The notes beneath the pieces were generated by a model. It was not told the origin of the DNA and searched no databases. It was given only the letters and a program-made list of their open reading frames with translations. 64,000 nt of DNA from Miltoncostaea sp050250915 (lineage in GTDB: Bacteria; Actinomycetota; Thermoleophilia; Miltoncostaeales; Miltoncostaeaceae), in contig JBFWNT010000015.1 in the NCBI GenBank assembly GCA_050250915.1, forward strand, positions 27,160-91,159, read 5' to 3'. The position numbers and the translations under genes are program-made. Positions within the stretch are counted from its first letter, which is position 1; each line of letters starts with the position of its first letter. This document shows positions 45,514 to 55,716 of the stretch, piece after piece.

Positions 45514-46356
45514 ATGATCCGCCGGATGTCGCGCCCGGAGCTTGATCTGCTGGTGGACTGGGCCGCCGAGGAGGGGTGGAATCCCGGTTTGGGGGACGCA
45601 GAGATGTTCTGGGAGACCGATCCTGAGGGCTTCGTCGCCGCCGAGGAGGACGGCGAGCTCGTCGCCGGCGGGTCGATCGTGTCGTACGACGGCCGCTTCG
45701 GGTTCATGGGGTTCTTCATCGTCGCCCCCGCCCACCGGGGCCGCGGGCTGGGCCGCCGGCTGTGGGTCCATCGCCGCGACGCGCTGCTCGCCCGGCTGCG
45801 CCCGGGGGCGGCGATCGGCATGGACGGCGTGTTCGGGATGCAGCCGTTCTACGCCCGCGGGGGCTTCGCGTTCGCCGGCCGCGACCTGCGGATGGAGGGG
45901 GTCGGCGCGCCCGCCGCGCCGGCCGCGGCCCTGGTGGACGCGCGCGAGCTCCCGCCCGCGGATCTGGCGGCGTACGACGCCGGCCGCTTCCCGGCGCCGC
46001 GCCCGGCGTTCGTGGCCCGCTGGATCACCCAGCCGGGCGCGCGGGCGCTCGCGGCGGTCGCGGACGGCGTCATCCGCGGGTACGGCGTCGTGCGTCCGTG
46101 CCGGATCGGCTTCAAGATCGGCCCGCTGTTCGCCGCCGACGCGGCCGTGGCCGAGGACCTGTTCCGGGGGCTCGGCGACCACGCCGCCGGCGCCCCCCTG
46201 TTCCTGGACGTGCCGGAGGGCAATCCCGCGGCCGTGGCCCTGGCCGCCCGCCACGGCATGCGCGAGGTGTTCGGCTGCGCGCGCATGTACCTGGGCCCCC
46301 GCCCGGCGCTCCCGGAGCACGAGGTGTTCGGCGTCACGACCTTCGAGCTGGGCTGA
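45514..46356 (+). CDS. GNAT acetyltransferase with C-terminal acetyltransferase-like domain
   Basis: A 280-aa protein. The N-terminal GNAT domain has FIVAPAHRGRGLGRRL (~71-86), the R/Q-x-x-G-x-G/A acetyl-CoA loop, and GVFGMQPFYARGGF. The C-terminal half (~145-280) resembles the YitH/Acetyltransf_18 second domain (VIRGYGVVRPCRIGFKIGP, AAVALAARHGM). Such two-domain proteins N-acetylate small amines; the substrate is unknown. ATG 45514 is the first in frame, and there is no good SD. The polysaccharide deacetylase gene follows 7 bp later. Confidence 0.82.
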   Translation: MIRRMSRPELDLLVDWAAEEGWNPGLGDAEMFWETDPEGFVAAEEDGELVAGGSIVSYDGRFGFMGFFIVAPAHRGRGLGRRLWVHRRDALLARLRPGAAIGMDGVFGMQPFYARGGFAFAGRDLRMEGVGAPAAPAAALVDARELPPADLAAYDAGRFPAPRPAFVARWITQPGARALAAVADGVIRGYGVVRPCRIGFKIGPLFAADAAVAEDLFRGLGDHAAGAPLFLDVPEGNPAAVALAARHGMREVFGCARMYLGPRPALPEHEVFGVTTFELG

Positions 46357-46363
46357 TGCGGCC

Positions 46364-47275
46364 GTGAGCGACTGGTACCCCCGGGACCTGCGCGGCCACG
46401 GGCGCCGGCGGCCCCACGCGCGATGGCCCGGCGAGGCGCGGGTGGCGGTGAGCGTGGTGCTGAACGTGGAGGAGGGCGGCGAGCGCTCGCCGCAGGACGG
46501 CGACCCGACGCACGAGACCTACCTCCACGACCTGCCGGCCGCCGAGCCCCGCCCGGGCGCGCGGCACCCGGGGGTGGAGAGCCTGTTCGACTACGGCGCG
46601 AGGGCGGGCGTGTGGCGGCTGCTGCGGCTGTTCGAGGACCACGGCCTCTCGCTCACCGTGTTCGCGGTGGGGCAGGCCATCGCGCGCAACCCGGAGCTCG
46701 GGGCCGCCCTCGCGGAGCTCGGCCACGAGGTGGCCGGGCACGGGTGGCGCTGGGTCGACCACCGCGACCTGCCGGAGGGCGTGGAACGGGCGGAGATCCG
46801 CCGGACCGTCGCCGCCATCGAGGCGGCCGTGGGGCGGCGGCCGGTGGGCTGGTACACGGGCCGGTCGGGGCCCAACACGCGGCGGCTGGTCGTGGAGGAG
46901 GGCGGCTTCCGCTACGACTCCGACTCCTACGCCGACGACCTGCCGTTCTGGGTGCGGGTGGGCGCCCGCGCGCAGCTCGTGGTCCCGTACTCGCTCGTCA
47001 CCAACGACATGCGCCTGGTCACGGGCTCCGGGGCGGGCACCGGCGAGGACCTGTTCGTGCTGCTGCGCGACGCGTTCGACGTGCTGTGGCACGAGGGCGC
47101 GACCGCCCCGGCGATGATGAGCGTGGGCCTGCACCCGCGCATCGCGGGCCACCCGGCGCGCGCGGCCGGCGTCGCCCGGTTCCTCGCGCACGTGGCGGCC
47201 CGCGGCGGCGCCTGGGTGTGCCGGCGGGAGGAGATCGCCGAGCACTGGATCCGGGAGCACCCCGCCGGCGGGTGA
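46364..47275 (+). CDS. puuE: PuuE-like polysaccharide deacetylase / allantoinase family
   Basis: A 303-aa NodB-fold protein. VSVVLNVEEGGERS (~29-42) is the PuuE hallmark, followed by LTVFAVGQAIARNP and GHEVAGHGWRWVDH (~120-133) with the catalytic His, then GRSGPNTRRL and GFRYDSDSY. PuuE enzymes hydrolyse allantoin in purine degradation without metal; related proteins deacetylate sugars. No other purine-catabolism gene is near, so the substrate is uncertain. GTG 46364 is 7 bp after the GNAT stop. Confidence 0.75.
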   Translation: MSDWYPRDLRGHGRRRPHARWPGEARVAVSVVLNVEEGGERSPQDGDPTHETYLHDLPAAEPRPGARHPGVESLFDYGARAGVWRLLRLFEDHGLSLTVFAVGQAIARNPELGAALAELGHEVAGHGWRWVDHRDLPEGVERAEIRRTVAAIEAAVGRRPVGWYTGRSGPNTRRLVVEEGGFRYDSDSYADDLPFWVRVGARAQLVVPYSLVTNDMRLVTGSGAGTGEDLFVLLRDAFDVLWHEGATAPAMMSVGLHPRIAGHPARAAGVARFLAHVAARGGAWVCRREEIAEHWIREHPAGG

Positions 47276-47293
47276 CGCCTCGGGCGATCGTCC

Positions 47294-47299
47294 TAGGCT
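47294..47299 (+). promoter_or_regulatory. -10 element of the cupin gene at 47329
   Basis: TAGGCT with GTGACG 16 nt upstream; the gene also has a GAGGAGGGA ribosome binding site before ATG 47329. Confidence 0.4.
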
Positions 47300-47328
47300 G
47301 TGGCACCGGACACCGAGGAGGGACCACG

Positions 47329-47721
47329 ATGGAGATCACGCGCGGCGCCGCCACCACGCCCGGCCCGGCCGACTGGTTCAGCGGCACGGTGCTCATCGAC
47401 GACGTCGCCGCACCCACGGAGGGGTCGCGCGTGGCCGCGGCGAGCGTCCACTTCGCCCCCGGCGCCCGGACCGCCTGGCACACGCACCCGCACGGCCAGA
47501 CGATCTGGGTCACCGAGGGCGAGGGGCGGGCGCAGCGCCGGGGCGGCCCGGTCGAGGTGATCCGCGCCGGCGACCGGGTCGTCTTCGCGCCCGGCGAGGA
47601 TCACTGGCACGGCGCCGCGCCCGACCGCCTCATGACGCACCTGGCGATGCACCAGGTCGACGACGACGGCAACGCCGCGACGTGGGGCCGCCACGTCACC
47701 GACGAGGAGTACCTCGTCTAG
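47329..47721 (+). CDS. Small cupin (mandelonitrile lyase-like / RmlC-type)
   Basis: A 130-aa single cupin. WHTHPHGQTIWVTEGEG (~49-65) is motif 1 with three His and a Glu, and GDRVVFAPGEDHWHG (~78-92) motif 2, so the metal site is complete. The sequence resembles Mn-dependent hydroxynitrile-lyase-like cupins often annotated as cupin 2 proteins. The tail WGRHVTDEEYL is common to this group. It overlaps the convergent 2H phosphoesterase gene by 26 bp. Reaction unknown. Confidence 0.85.
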   Translation: MEITRGAATTPGPADWFSGTVLIDDVAAPTEGSRVAAASVHFAPGARTAWHTHPHGQTIWVTEGEGRAQRRGGPVEVIRAGDRVVFAPGEDHWHGAAPDRLMTHLAMHQVDDDGNAATWGRHVTDEEYLV

Positions 47722-48187
47722 CCAGCGGCGCCCGTCCCGCCACGACGGTCCCGTCGCCGCGGCGCAGCAGTGCGACGTGGTCGACCACCAGGGGCTCGCC
47801 GGGCGCGATCGGCGGCGGCCCGGCGTCGCGGCGGGGCAGCGAGACGTGCGGCGTGAAGCCCGCCCGGACGTGGCGGGCGTGGCCCAGGTCGACGCCGGCG
47901 CCGGCGAGCGCGTCCATCAGCGCCTCGTGCAGGTCGCGGAGGCCGTCGTCCGGCGCCACGAGCACCACCGGCACGTCGCGCCGGGGGCCGAAGCGGGCGG
48001 TCCCCGTCGCGGCGACGGCGACCGGGGCGCGCCCGGCCGTGGCGGCGCGCGCCGCGGCCAGCACGGCGCCCTCGTCGCCCGCGAACGGGGGCACCAGCGT
48101 CAGGTGCAGCGGGGCGCGGGGGCGGCGCTCGCCGTCGGCCACCGGCTCGGCGAGCCACGCCAGGTAGAGCGGGTGCGGCGGTGCCAC
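47696..48187 (-). CDS. 2H phosphoesterase (2'-5' RNA ligase/ThpR-like)
   Basis: A 163-aa protein with the two catalytic motifs of the 2H superfamily: LHLTLVPPF (~27-35) and FTPHVSLPR (~111-119), each giving H-x-T/S. These enzymes open or form 2',5' or cyclic phosphodiester bonds in RNA or nucleotides. GTG 48187 is the start. The protein overlaps the convergent cupin gene by 26 bp. Confidence 0.83.
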   Translation of the reverse strand: MAPPHPLYLAWLAEPVADGERRPRAPLHLTLVPPFAGDEGAVLAAARAATAGRAPVAVAATGTARFGPRRDVPVVLVAPDDGLRDLHEALMDALAGAGVDLGHARHVRAGFTPHVSLPRRDAGPPPIAPGEPLVVDHVALLRRGDGTVVAGRAPLARRGTPRR

Positions 48188-48257
48188 GGCGCCAGCATCC
48201 CACCGGAGGGCGGGTCCGTGGCGGGGGAGGCGCTGGACGCGGTGGGCGGTCGACCGA

Positions 48258-48263
48258 TATCAC
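48258..48263 (+). promoter_or_regulatory. -10 element of the membrane protein gene at 48270
   Basis: TATCAC followed by 6 nt and ATG 48270; TGGACG lies 18 nt upstream. No SD is present. Confidence 0.45.
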
Positions 48264-48269
48264 CGCCGG

Positions 48270-49382
48270 ATGGCCCGTGACGCCGACGCCGGCATCCCCT
48301 CGATCGACCGCCGGCGGGCGCTCATCACGGTGGCGGCGGCGGTGGTCCTGGCGCTCGGCACCATCGCCGTGGTGGGCCACGCGGCCGACTGGGACCACGT
48401 GCAGGAGGCGGTCGAGCAGGCCGACAAGGCGTGGCTCCCGCTCTGCCTGGTCGGCCTGCTGGCGGCGTACGCCGGCTACGTGATGGCCTACCGCGACGTC
48501 GCGCGCGTGGAGGAGGGCCCGGTGCTGCCGGTGCCGGTCGCGACGCGGGTGGTGATGATCGGCGGCGGCGCGACCGTCGTGGGCGCCACCGCGGGCGGCC
48601 TGGCCGTCGACTTCTGGGCGCTCCACCGCGCGGGCGAGACATCGCACACCGCCGCCCGGCGGGTGCTCGCGTTCAACACGCTGGAGTGGGCGGTGTTCGC
48701 GCTCGGGGCCAGCGTCGCGGGGATCCTGGCGCTGGCCGGCGTCGTGGGCGACGTCCCCACCGGGATGGCGGTCGGCTGGCCGGTCACGACGGCCGTCTGC
48801 GTGCTGCTGGCGGTCTGGGTGAGCCGGGGCGCGCGCGGCGAGCGGCTGTCGGTGCTGCCCGGCCCGCGGCCGTCGCTGGAGCGGGACCCGCGGACGTGGG
48901 GCGCGTGGCTGCGGCCGCTGCTCCGCGCCGGCCTGGCCGACGCCATCGGGGGGCTGCGGCTGATGTGGCGCGTGGTCTCGGCGCCGCACCGCCACGTCGC
49001 CGGCCTCGCCGGCTTCCCCGTCTACTGGGGCGGCAACCTGCTGTGCCTGTACGCGGCGCTGCGCGCCTTCGGCGCCGACCCGGCCGTCCTGGCCCTGCTG
49101 ATCGCGTACGCCACCGCCTACGTCGCCACGGCGCTGCCGCTCCCGGCGGGCGGGGCGGGCGGAATCGAGGCGTCGCTGGCCTTCTCGCTCACCGCGATCG
49201 ACGTGCCGCTGGCGTCGGCGGTCCTCGCCACCCTCGTGTTCCGGTTCATCACGTTCTGGCTGCCGCTGCCGCTCGCCGCCGTGGCCCTGGCGGGCGCCCG
49301 GCGCCTCGATGAGGCCCTCGCCGCCATCGCCGCCGCCCGGGCCCCGGAGCCGGCCCCGGCCGTCGGGGACGGAGCGGCGTAG
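48270..49382 (+). CDS. LPG-synthase-type/UPF0104 membrane protein (second copy)
   Basis: A 370-aa protein with about eight membrane segments. GGGATVVGATAGGLAVDFWALHR-type sequence (~95-117) and TALPLPAGGAGGIEA (~289-303) are the two glycine-rich motifs of the family. It is a distant relative of the gene at 6049 and has an Ala-rich C-terminal tail. The last 13 bp overlap selC on the opposite strand. It lies upstream of no other plus-strand gene. The lipid or glycan moved is unknown. Confidence 0.8.
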   Translation: MARDADAGIPSIDRRRALITVAAAVVLALGTIAVVGHAADWDHVQEAVEQADKAWLPLCLVGLLAAYAGYVMAYRDVARVEEGPVLPVPVATRVVMIGGGATVVGATAGGLAVDFWALHRAGETSHTAARRVLAFNTLEWAVFALGASVAGILALAGVVGDVPTGMAVGWPVTTAVCVLLAVWVSRGARGERLSVLPGPRPSLERDPRTWGAWLRPLLRAGLADAIGGLRLMWRVVSAPHRHVAGLAGFPVYWGGNLLCLYAALRAFGADPAVLALLIAYATAYVATALPLPAGGAGGIEASLAFSLTAIDVPLASAVLATLVFRFITFWLPLPLAAVALAGARRLDEALAAIAAARAPEPAPAVGDGAA

Positions 49383-49391
49383 GAATCGAAC

Positions 49392-51242
<1,851 letters not shown>

Positions 51243-51294
51243 GGTGCCGTGATCCTCGCATCCGGCCCGCCCGCGCGGGCCCGGGGTGGCGGGC

Positions 51295-51975
51295 CTAGGG
51301 CTGCGTGGCGAGCGGCCCCTCGCCGCCGGGGTAGCAGAACGACGCCGACGGGGAGTAGAAGCCCCACGTCACCTCGAGCGGGTCGGCGGGCCGGAGCGCG
51401 CTGACGGGGTGGTCCGGCTCCAGGAACTCCATGCTCGTGACCTGCCAGCCGTCCGAGAGCGGCGCGTGGAACGGGTAGAGCCCGCTGACGAGCTCGCCGC
51501 CGACCTCGGTGACGTAGCGCAGCTGGCCGCGGCCGATCACGGCGATGCCGTCGCCGACGGTCGCGGTGGTGCGGATCACCGGCACGCCGTCCGCCTCGGT
51601 GGTGGCCGTGAGCACTCCGTCCTCGAGCACCAGGGTGGTGCTGCCGGGGCCCGCCGGGACGCCGCGCGCCGACGCGTAGTCCCGCATGTCGGCGTTGGAG
51701 TTGAAGTAGTGCGTCCACCACCGGCCGGGCACCGCGCCGTCCGGCGTGTCGTGCCCCGCCAGGTCGGCGCCCGCGTAGGTGAGCGAATACGCCTCGAACC
51801 CCGAGGTCTGCTCGGTCGTGTCCACGACGTACTGGTTGATGAAGCACTGGCTGTTCGGGAGCAGCTCGAGCTCGTCGGGGACCAGGGCGCGGACCGCGGC
51901 GGGGTCGGCGGGGACCCACGTGAAGTAGAGCATCCGGCTGGCGGTGACCAGCTGGGGCGCCTCGAGCACGGGCAT
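51295..51975 (-). CDS. Acetoacetate decarboxylase-like protein lacking the catalytic lysine
   Basis: A 226-aa protein of the ADC fold: LVTASRMLYFTWVPADP at the start, VRALVPDELELLP, and further beta-barrel strands (PGRWWTHYFNSNADM). Acetoacetate decarboxylase needs a Schiff-base Lys; this sequence contains no lysine at all, so it cannot use that chemistry. ADC-like relatives include hydratases, cyclases and binding proteins. GGAGG lies 8 nt before ATG 51975. A LacI-type operator 59 bp upstream and the adjacent LacI gene suggest it is that regulator's target. Confidence 0.8.
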   Translation of the reverse strand: MPVLEAPQLVTASRMLYFTWVPADPAAVRALVPDELELLPNSQCFINQYVVDTTEQTSGFEAYSLTYAGADLAGHDTPDGAVPGRWWTHYFNSNADMRDYASARGVPAGPGSTTLVLEDGVLTATTEADGVPVIRTTATVGDGIAVIGRGQLRYVTEVGGELVSGLYPFHAPLSDGWQVTSMEFLEPDHPVSALRPADPLEVTWGFYSPSASFCYPGGEGPLATQP

Positions 51976-52033
51976 GAGGAGGACCTCCGGGGAGGGATCG
52001 CGAGGGCGCCGCCGGTACGGCGCCCGAGCGACC

Positions 52034-52045
52034 CTAACCGGTTAG
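52034..52045. promoter_or_regulatory. LacI-type operator CTAACCGGTTAG
   Basis: A perfect 12-bp palindrome with the CG centre typical of LacI-family sites (AANCGNTT core). It spans the stop codon of the LacI gene and lies 59 bp upstream of the ADC-like gene. Confidence 0.65.
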
Positions 52046-53059
52046 TGAAGACCCGGGCAACCCGCCGGGCGGGGGACCCGTGGTGCGGCGGATCGCGAGG
52101 GCCGTCGCCAGGTCCGGGGCCGCCGCGGGCTCCTCGCCGGCCAGCAGGGCCATCAGGACGTCGCCGGCGCGCTCGCCGAGCGAGCGGTAGGGGACCAGCG
52201 CGGTGGTCAGGCCGGCGGCGTCGGAGCCCGGCAGGTCGTCGAGCCCGGCCACCGACACGTCGTCCGGCACGCGCAGCCCCATCCAGTGGGCCACCTGGAG
52301 CACGCTCAGCGCCAGCGTGTCGCCCAGCGCCAGCACGGCCGTGGGGTGGGGGTCGCGCGACAGGGCGGCGCGCGCCAGCGCCTCGCCGGCCGCCCGGCCC
52401 GAGCCGCGGTCGTCGCGCTCGCCCGGCCCGTCGGGCCGGGGCTCCACCCGGTACACGCGGGGCGGCGCGCCGGGCCAGCCGTCCTCCACGCCCGTCAGGC
52501 GGTCCTCGCCCCCCGGCCACGACAGCACCGCCAGGTCGCGGTGGCCGATGTCGTGCAGGTGCCTCGCCAATGCCGCGGCGGCGCCGCGCACATCGGCCCG
52601 CACCGCGTACGCCGCGCCCGGGCCGGGCGGGCCGTCCACCACGACGCCGGGGACTCGCGCGTCGGTCTCCGGCACGGACCGGAAGAACACCCGCCCGTCG
52701 GCGATCGGCGCCCCCGACGCCCCCGACAGCACCAGCGGGTGGCCCGCCCAGCTGCAGGCGGTCAGCAGGCCGCGCGTCACGAGCGCCGCCGCCGGGTCGC
52801 TCAGCAGCAGGTCGGCGTCGCCGGGCCCCACCATCGCGATCATCCCGGTGCGGCCGCGGGCGAGCGACCGCGCGCCCGGGTGGGGGCCCAGGTAGCCCAG
52901 CTCCTGCGCCGCCGCCAGCACGCGCTGGCGGGTGGCCTCCGACACGCGTGCCGGGTTGCCGTAGGTGTTGGACGCCGTCCAGATGGAGACCCCGGCCGCC
53001 GCGGCCACGTCGCGCAGGGTGGGGTCGCGCGCGCGGCGCGGCGATCTGCGGTCTTCCAC
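52034..53059 (-). CDS. LacI-family transcriptional regulator
   Basis: A 341-aa repressor. The N-terminal HTH (PTLRDVAAAAGVSIWTASNT, ~13-32) and hinge helix region (QRVLAAAQELGYLGPHPGARSLA) are canonical; the periplasmic-binding-protein-like effector domain follows (MIAMVGPGDADLL, DDVSVAGLDDLPGSDAAGLT). Such proteins repress sugar or ligand-use genes by binding operators as dimers or tetramers. GTG 53059 is the start. Its stop codon forms part of the operator palindrome in front of the ADC-like gene, its likely target. Confidence 0.9.
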   Translation of the reverse strand: MEDRRSPRRARDPTLRDVAAAAGVSIWTASNTYGNPARVSEATRQRVLAAAQELGYLGPHPGARSLARGRTGMIAMVGPGDADLLLSDPAAALVTRGLLTACSWAGHPLVLSGASGAPIADGRVFFRSVPETDARVPGVVVDGPPGPGAAYAVRADVRGAAAALARHLHDIGHRDLAVLSWPGGEDRLTGVEDGWPGAPPRVYRVEPRPDGPGERDDRGSGRAAGEALARAALSRDPHPTAVLALGDTLALSVLQVAHWMGLRVPDDVSVAGLDDLPGSDAAGLTTALVPYRSLGERAGDVLMALLAGEEPAAAPDLATALAIRRTTGPPPGGLPGSSLTG

Positions 53060-53256
53060 CCGGCCCTCCGGGATGTACGGGATGGCGTCCCGATCCTATC
53101 CCGCGGCCGGCCCGCCACCCGCTGGCGCCACTTTTATGGAGCGCGTCATCACATCCGATCGCGTCGCCCCGATGAATCGCCGGTATTCGGCGGATCTGAT
53201 TGAGAATTTTGCGACCGATGTCTTGCCGAGCCCAAAAGGGTCTCCCGAGGATCACA

Positions 53257-53272
53257 CGTGACATGCGTCACG
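53257..53272. promoter_or_regulatory. CRP-type inverted repeat upstream of the PQQ-propeller gene
   Basis: CGTGAC-ATGC-GTCACG, which reads as GTGA-N6-TCAC, the core of Crp/Fnr-family sites. It is 22 bp upstream of ATG 53295 in an AT-richer divergent intergenic region (53060-53294) that otherwise holds no gene. Confidence 0.4.
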
Positions 53273-53294
53273 AACACGACGGGGAGGTGTCCGC

Positions 53295-54815
53295 ATGACG
53301 GGACGACGACGACCGGGCCGGAGGGCGCTGATCGCGGTCGCCGCGACGGCCGCGATCGCGGCGATGGCGGTGGGGGCCGCGCTCGGGATCGGCGCCCCGT
53401 CGACGCCCAAGGGCCCACCGGAGTGGCGGCTGCCGAACGCCGACCTCCAGAACCACCGCGTCGCCGATTCGGCGATCAGGGCGTCGAACGTCGCCGGGCT
53501 CGAGGTCGCCTGGACGAAGGACGTCACCGCGACCACCCGCTACGGCTCGTTCGCGTCGATGCCGATCATCGCCGACGGCACCGTCTACCTGCAGGACCTG
53601 GGCTCGAACGTGACGGCCGTCGACCTGGCCACGGGCGCGACCAGGTGGACGCGTGAGTACACCGAGCCGGTCATCGGCCCGAACGGCCTGAACCTGCAGG
53701 GCGGGACGCTGTACGGCGTGACCGCCTCGTCGGTCTTCGCGCTGAACGCCGCGGACGGCGCCGAGGTGTGGAAGGTCACGCCGGTCACGGGCGCCCCGCT
53801 CACGGGCGCGCCCGCCGTGCACGGCGGGCAGGTGTACGCCGGCACCATCACGCGGGCCGGGGGCGGCCTGGTGTTCGCCCTCGACCAGAAGACGGGCGCG
53901 ACCAGGTGGACGTTCAACACGCTGAAGGACCCGTCGGTCATCCCGCCGCAGAACCCGGCGGGCGGCATCTGGAACACGCCGCTGATCGACCCGAAGGGCG
54001 ACGTCTACTTCGGCACCGGCAACGCGTACACCACGCCGCGCCAGCTGCTCGAGAACCCGACGCCGCTGCTCTACACCAACAGCCTGCTGAAGATCGGCAG
54101 CCGCAGCGGCGCGCTGCGCTGGCATTACCAGGCGGTCCCGAACGACTTCTACGACTGGGACCTCCAACTGTCGCCCATGTGGATCCCGGGCACGCGGCCG
54201 ATGGTCGTGACCGCCGGGAAGATGGGCTACATCCACGCGATCAACCCGGCCAACGGGAAGCTCATCTGGAAGATCCCGGTGGGCGACCACAACGGCCGTG
54301 ACAACGACTCCCGCAAGGCCCTCGAGAATCCCGGCAGCGTCACGATCACGCCGCCGATCGAGGTCCAGCCCGGCGTGTACGGCGGGGTCGAGACCAACAT
54401 GGCCTACAAGGACGGCGTGGTCTACGCGTCGATCGCGAACCTGGCGACGACCCTGAGCGACCTGGACGTCAACTACGGCGGCGCCACCGGCACGTTCGAC
54501 TTCGAGGGCAACAGCGGCGAGATGGTGGCGATCGACGTCGCCTCCGGCCGCGTGCTCTGGACCACGACGCTCCCCACCATGGCGCTGGGCGCGGCGACGA
54601 TCTCGAACGACCTGGTGTTCACGACCACGTTCGACGGCACCGTGGTGGCGCTGTCCCGGAAGGATGGCTCCATCGTGTGGAAGGGCACGCTGCCCGCCCG
54701 CACCAACGCCCCGCTGACCATCGCGGGCGACATGCTGATCACGGCCGCGAGCTACCCGGCGGAGGCCGGGCAGCGCGCGCAGATCGTGGCCTACCGCCTC
54801 ACCGGGGAGGGGTAG
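53295..54815 (+). CDS. Secreted PQQ-type beta-propeller dehydrogenase-like protein
   Basis: A 506-aa protein. Residues 1-32 are an Arg-rich start and hydrophobic helix, a Sec/Tat-type export signal or membrane anchor. The rest is an eight-bladed propeller with repeating tryptophan-docking blades (AVDLATGATRWTREY, ALNAADGAEVWKV, ALDQKTGATRWTFNT, INPANGKLIWKIP, AIDVASGRVLWTT). Quinoprotein signatures GGIWNTPLIDPKGDVYFGTGN-like and NDFYDWDLQLSPMW suggest an alcohol or sugar dehydrogenase relative using PQQ, though the Cys-Cys disulfide of true methanol dehydrogenases is absent. SD GGGGAGGTG precedes ATG. Confidence 0.82.
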   Translation: MTGRRRPGRRALIAVAATAAIAAMAVGAALGIGAPSTPKGPPEWRLPNADLQNHRVADSAIRASNVAGLEVAWTKDVTATTRYGSFASMPIIADGTVYLQDLGSNVTAVDLATGATRWTREYTEPVIGPNGLNLQGGTLYGVTASSVFALNAADGAEVWKVTPVTGAPLTGAPAVHGGQVYAGTITRAGGGLVFALDQKTGATRWTFNTLKDPSVIPPQNPAGGIWNTPLIDPKGDVYFGTGNAYTTPRQLLENPTPLLYTNSLLKIGSRSGALRWHYQAVPNDFYDWDLQLSPMWIPGTRPMVVTAGKMGYIHAINPANGKLIWKIPVGDHNGRDNDSRKALENPGSVTITPPIEVQPGVYGGVETNMAYKDGVVYASIANLATTLSDLDVNYGGATGTFDFEGNSGEMVAIDVASGRVLWTTTLPTMALGAATISNDLVFTTTFDGTVVALSRKDGSIVWKGTLPARTNAPLTIAGDMLITAASYPAEAGQRAQIVAYRLTGEG

Positions 54816-54826
54816 GACGCGCGGCC

Positions 54827-54856
54827 CCGCGCCCGGGCAGGGATGTCCGGGCGCGG
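54827..54856 (+). terminator. Intrinsic terminator-like hairpin after the propeller gene
   Basis: CCGCGCCCGG, a 10-nt loop and CCGGGCGCGG form a perfect 10-bp stem 12 bp after the stop codon. Confidence 0.6.
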
Positions 54857-54919
54857 CGGTGCGCCTGCGCTCGGCGGGGCGATCCTCATGAACTCGCCCG
54901 GCAATGAACCCGGACGCGG

Positions 54920-54941
54920 GCCCGCCCCGCGAGGGGCGGGC
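54920..54941. terminator. Hairpin between convergent propeller and peroxiredoxin genes
   Basis: GCCCGCCCC-GCGA-GGGGCGGGC, a 9-bp stem with a tetraloop just beyond the peroxiredoxin stop. Confidence 0.6.
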
Positions 54942-54951
54942 TCGGAACGTC

Positions 54952-55614
54952 CTAGGAGCCCGGCTGCGGGACCACCCGCATGTAGGGCTTCGGCTCCTTC
55001 CAGCCGTCCGGCCAGATCTCCTTGGCCTGGTCGTTGCTGACGGAGCCGGCGATGATCACGTCGTCGCCCTGCTGCCACTGCGCCGGCGTCGCCACCTTGT
55101 GGTTGGCGGTGAGCTGGAGCGAGTCGAGGACGCGGATGACCTCGTCGAAGTTGCGGCCCGTGGTCATGGGGTAGACGAGGATGAGCTTGATCTTCTTGTC
55201 CGGCCCGATGACGAAGACGTTGCGGACCGTCTGGTTGTCGGCCGGGGTCCGCTGGAGCGGGTCGCCCTCGACGGTCCCGGGGAGCATGTCGTAGGCCTTC
55301 GCCACCGAGTAGTCGGTGTCGGCGATGATCGGGTAGTTGGGGGCGGTGCCCGAGATGTCCTCGATGTCCTTCGACCACTCGCCGTGGCGGTCGAGGGGGT
55401 CGATCGACAGGCCGATGATCTTGACGTCCCGCTTGTCGAACTCGGGCTTGATGCTCGCCATGTAGCCGAGCTCGGTGGAGCAGACGGGGGTGAAGTCCTT
55501 CGGGTGCGAGAACAGCACGGCCCAGGAGTCGCCGATCCACTCGTGGAAGCTGATCGGGCCCTCGGTCGTCTCCGCCTGGAAGTCGGGCGCCGTTTCGTTG
55601 AGCTGCAGTGCCAT
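54952..55614 (-). CDS. 1-Cys peroxiredoxin (Prx6-type)
   Basis: A 220-aa protein. Cys45 in HPKDFTPVCSTELG is the peroxidatic Cys with the PxxxTxxC motif. The C-terminal extension (KVATPAQWQQGDDVI, then IIAGSVSNDQAKEIWPDGWK) is that of the Prx6 branch, and no resolving Cys is present. It reduces peroxides using a small thiol. ATG 55614 is chosen because GAGGT lies just upstream; the longer frame to 55680 is less likely. Confidence 0.92.
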   Translation of the reverse strand: MALQLNETAPDFQAETTEGPISFHEWIGDSWAVLFSHPKDFTPVCSTELGYMASIKPEFDKRDVKIIGLSIDPLDRHGEWSKDIEDISGTAPNYPIIADTDYSVAKAYDMLPGTVEGDPLQRTPADNQTVRNVFVIGPDKKIKLILVYPMTTGRNFDEVIRVLDSLQLTANHKVATPAQWQQGDDVIIAGSVSNDQAKEIWPDGWKEPKPYMRVVPQPGS

Positions 55615-55716
55615 GCTGACCTCTCCGAGCGTGGTTGGGTGAGCGGGGGCGGGCCCGGGCGCGCGCCCTGAATCCCCCATTACCGCATCTTATCCAGGGT
55701 TTCGGCTCGGTGCCGC

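Noticed and set aside
52840..53294. Extra small gene in the LacI upstream region
   Set aside because: Plus-strand frames there (for example 52965-53261) run opposite LacI or through AT-richer promoter DNA and lack coding character.
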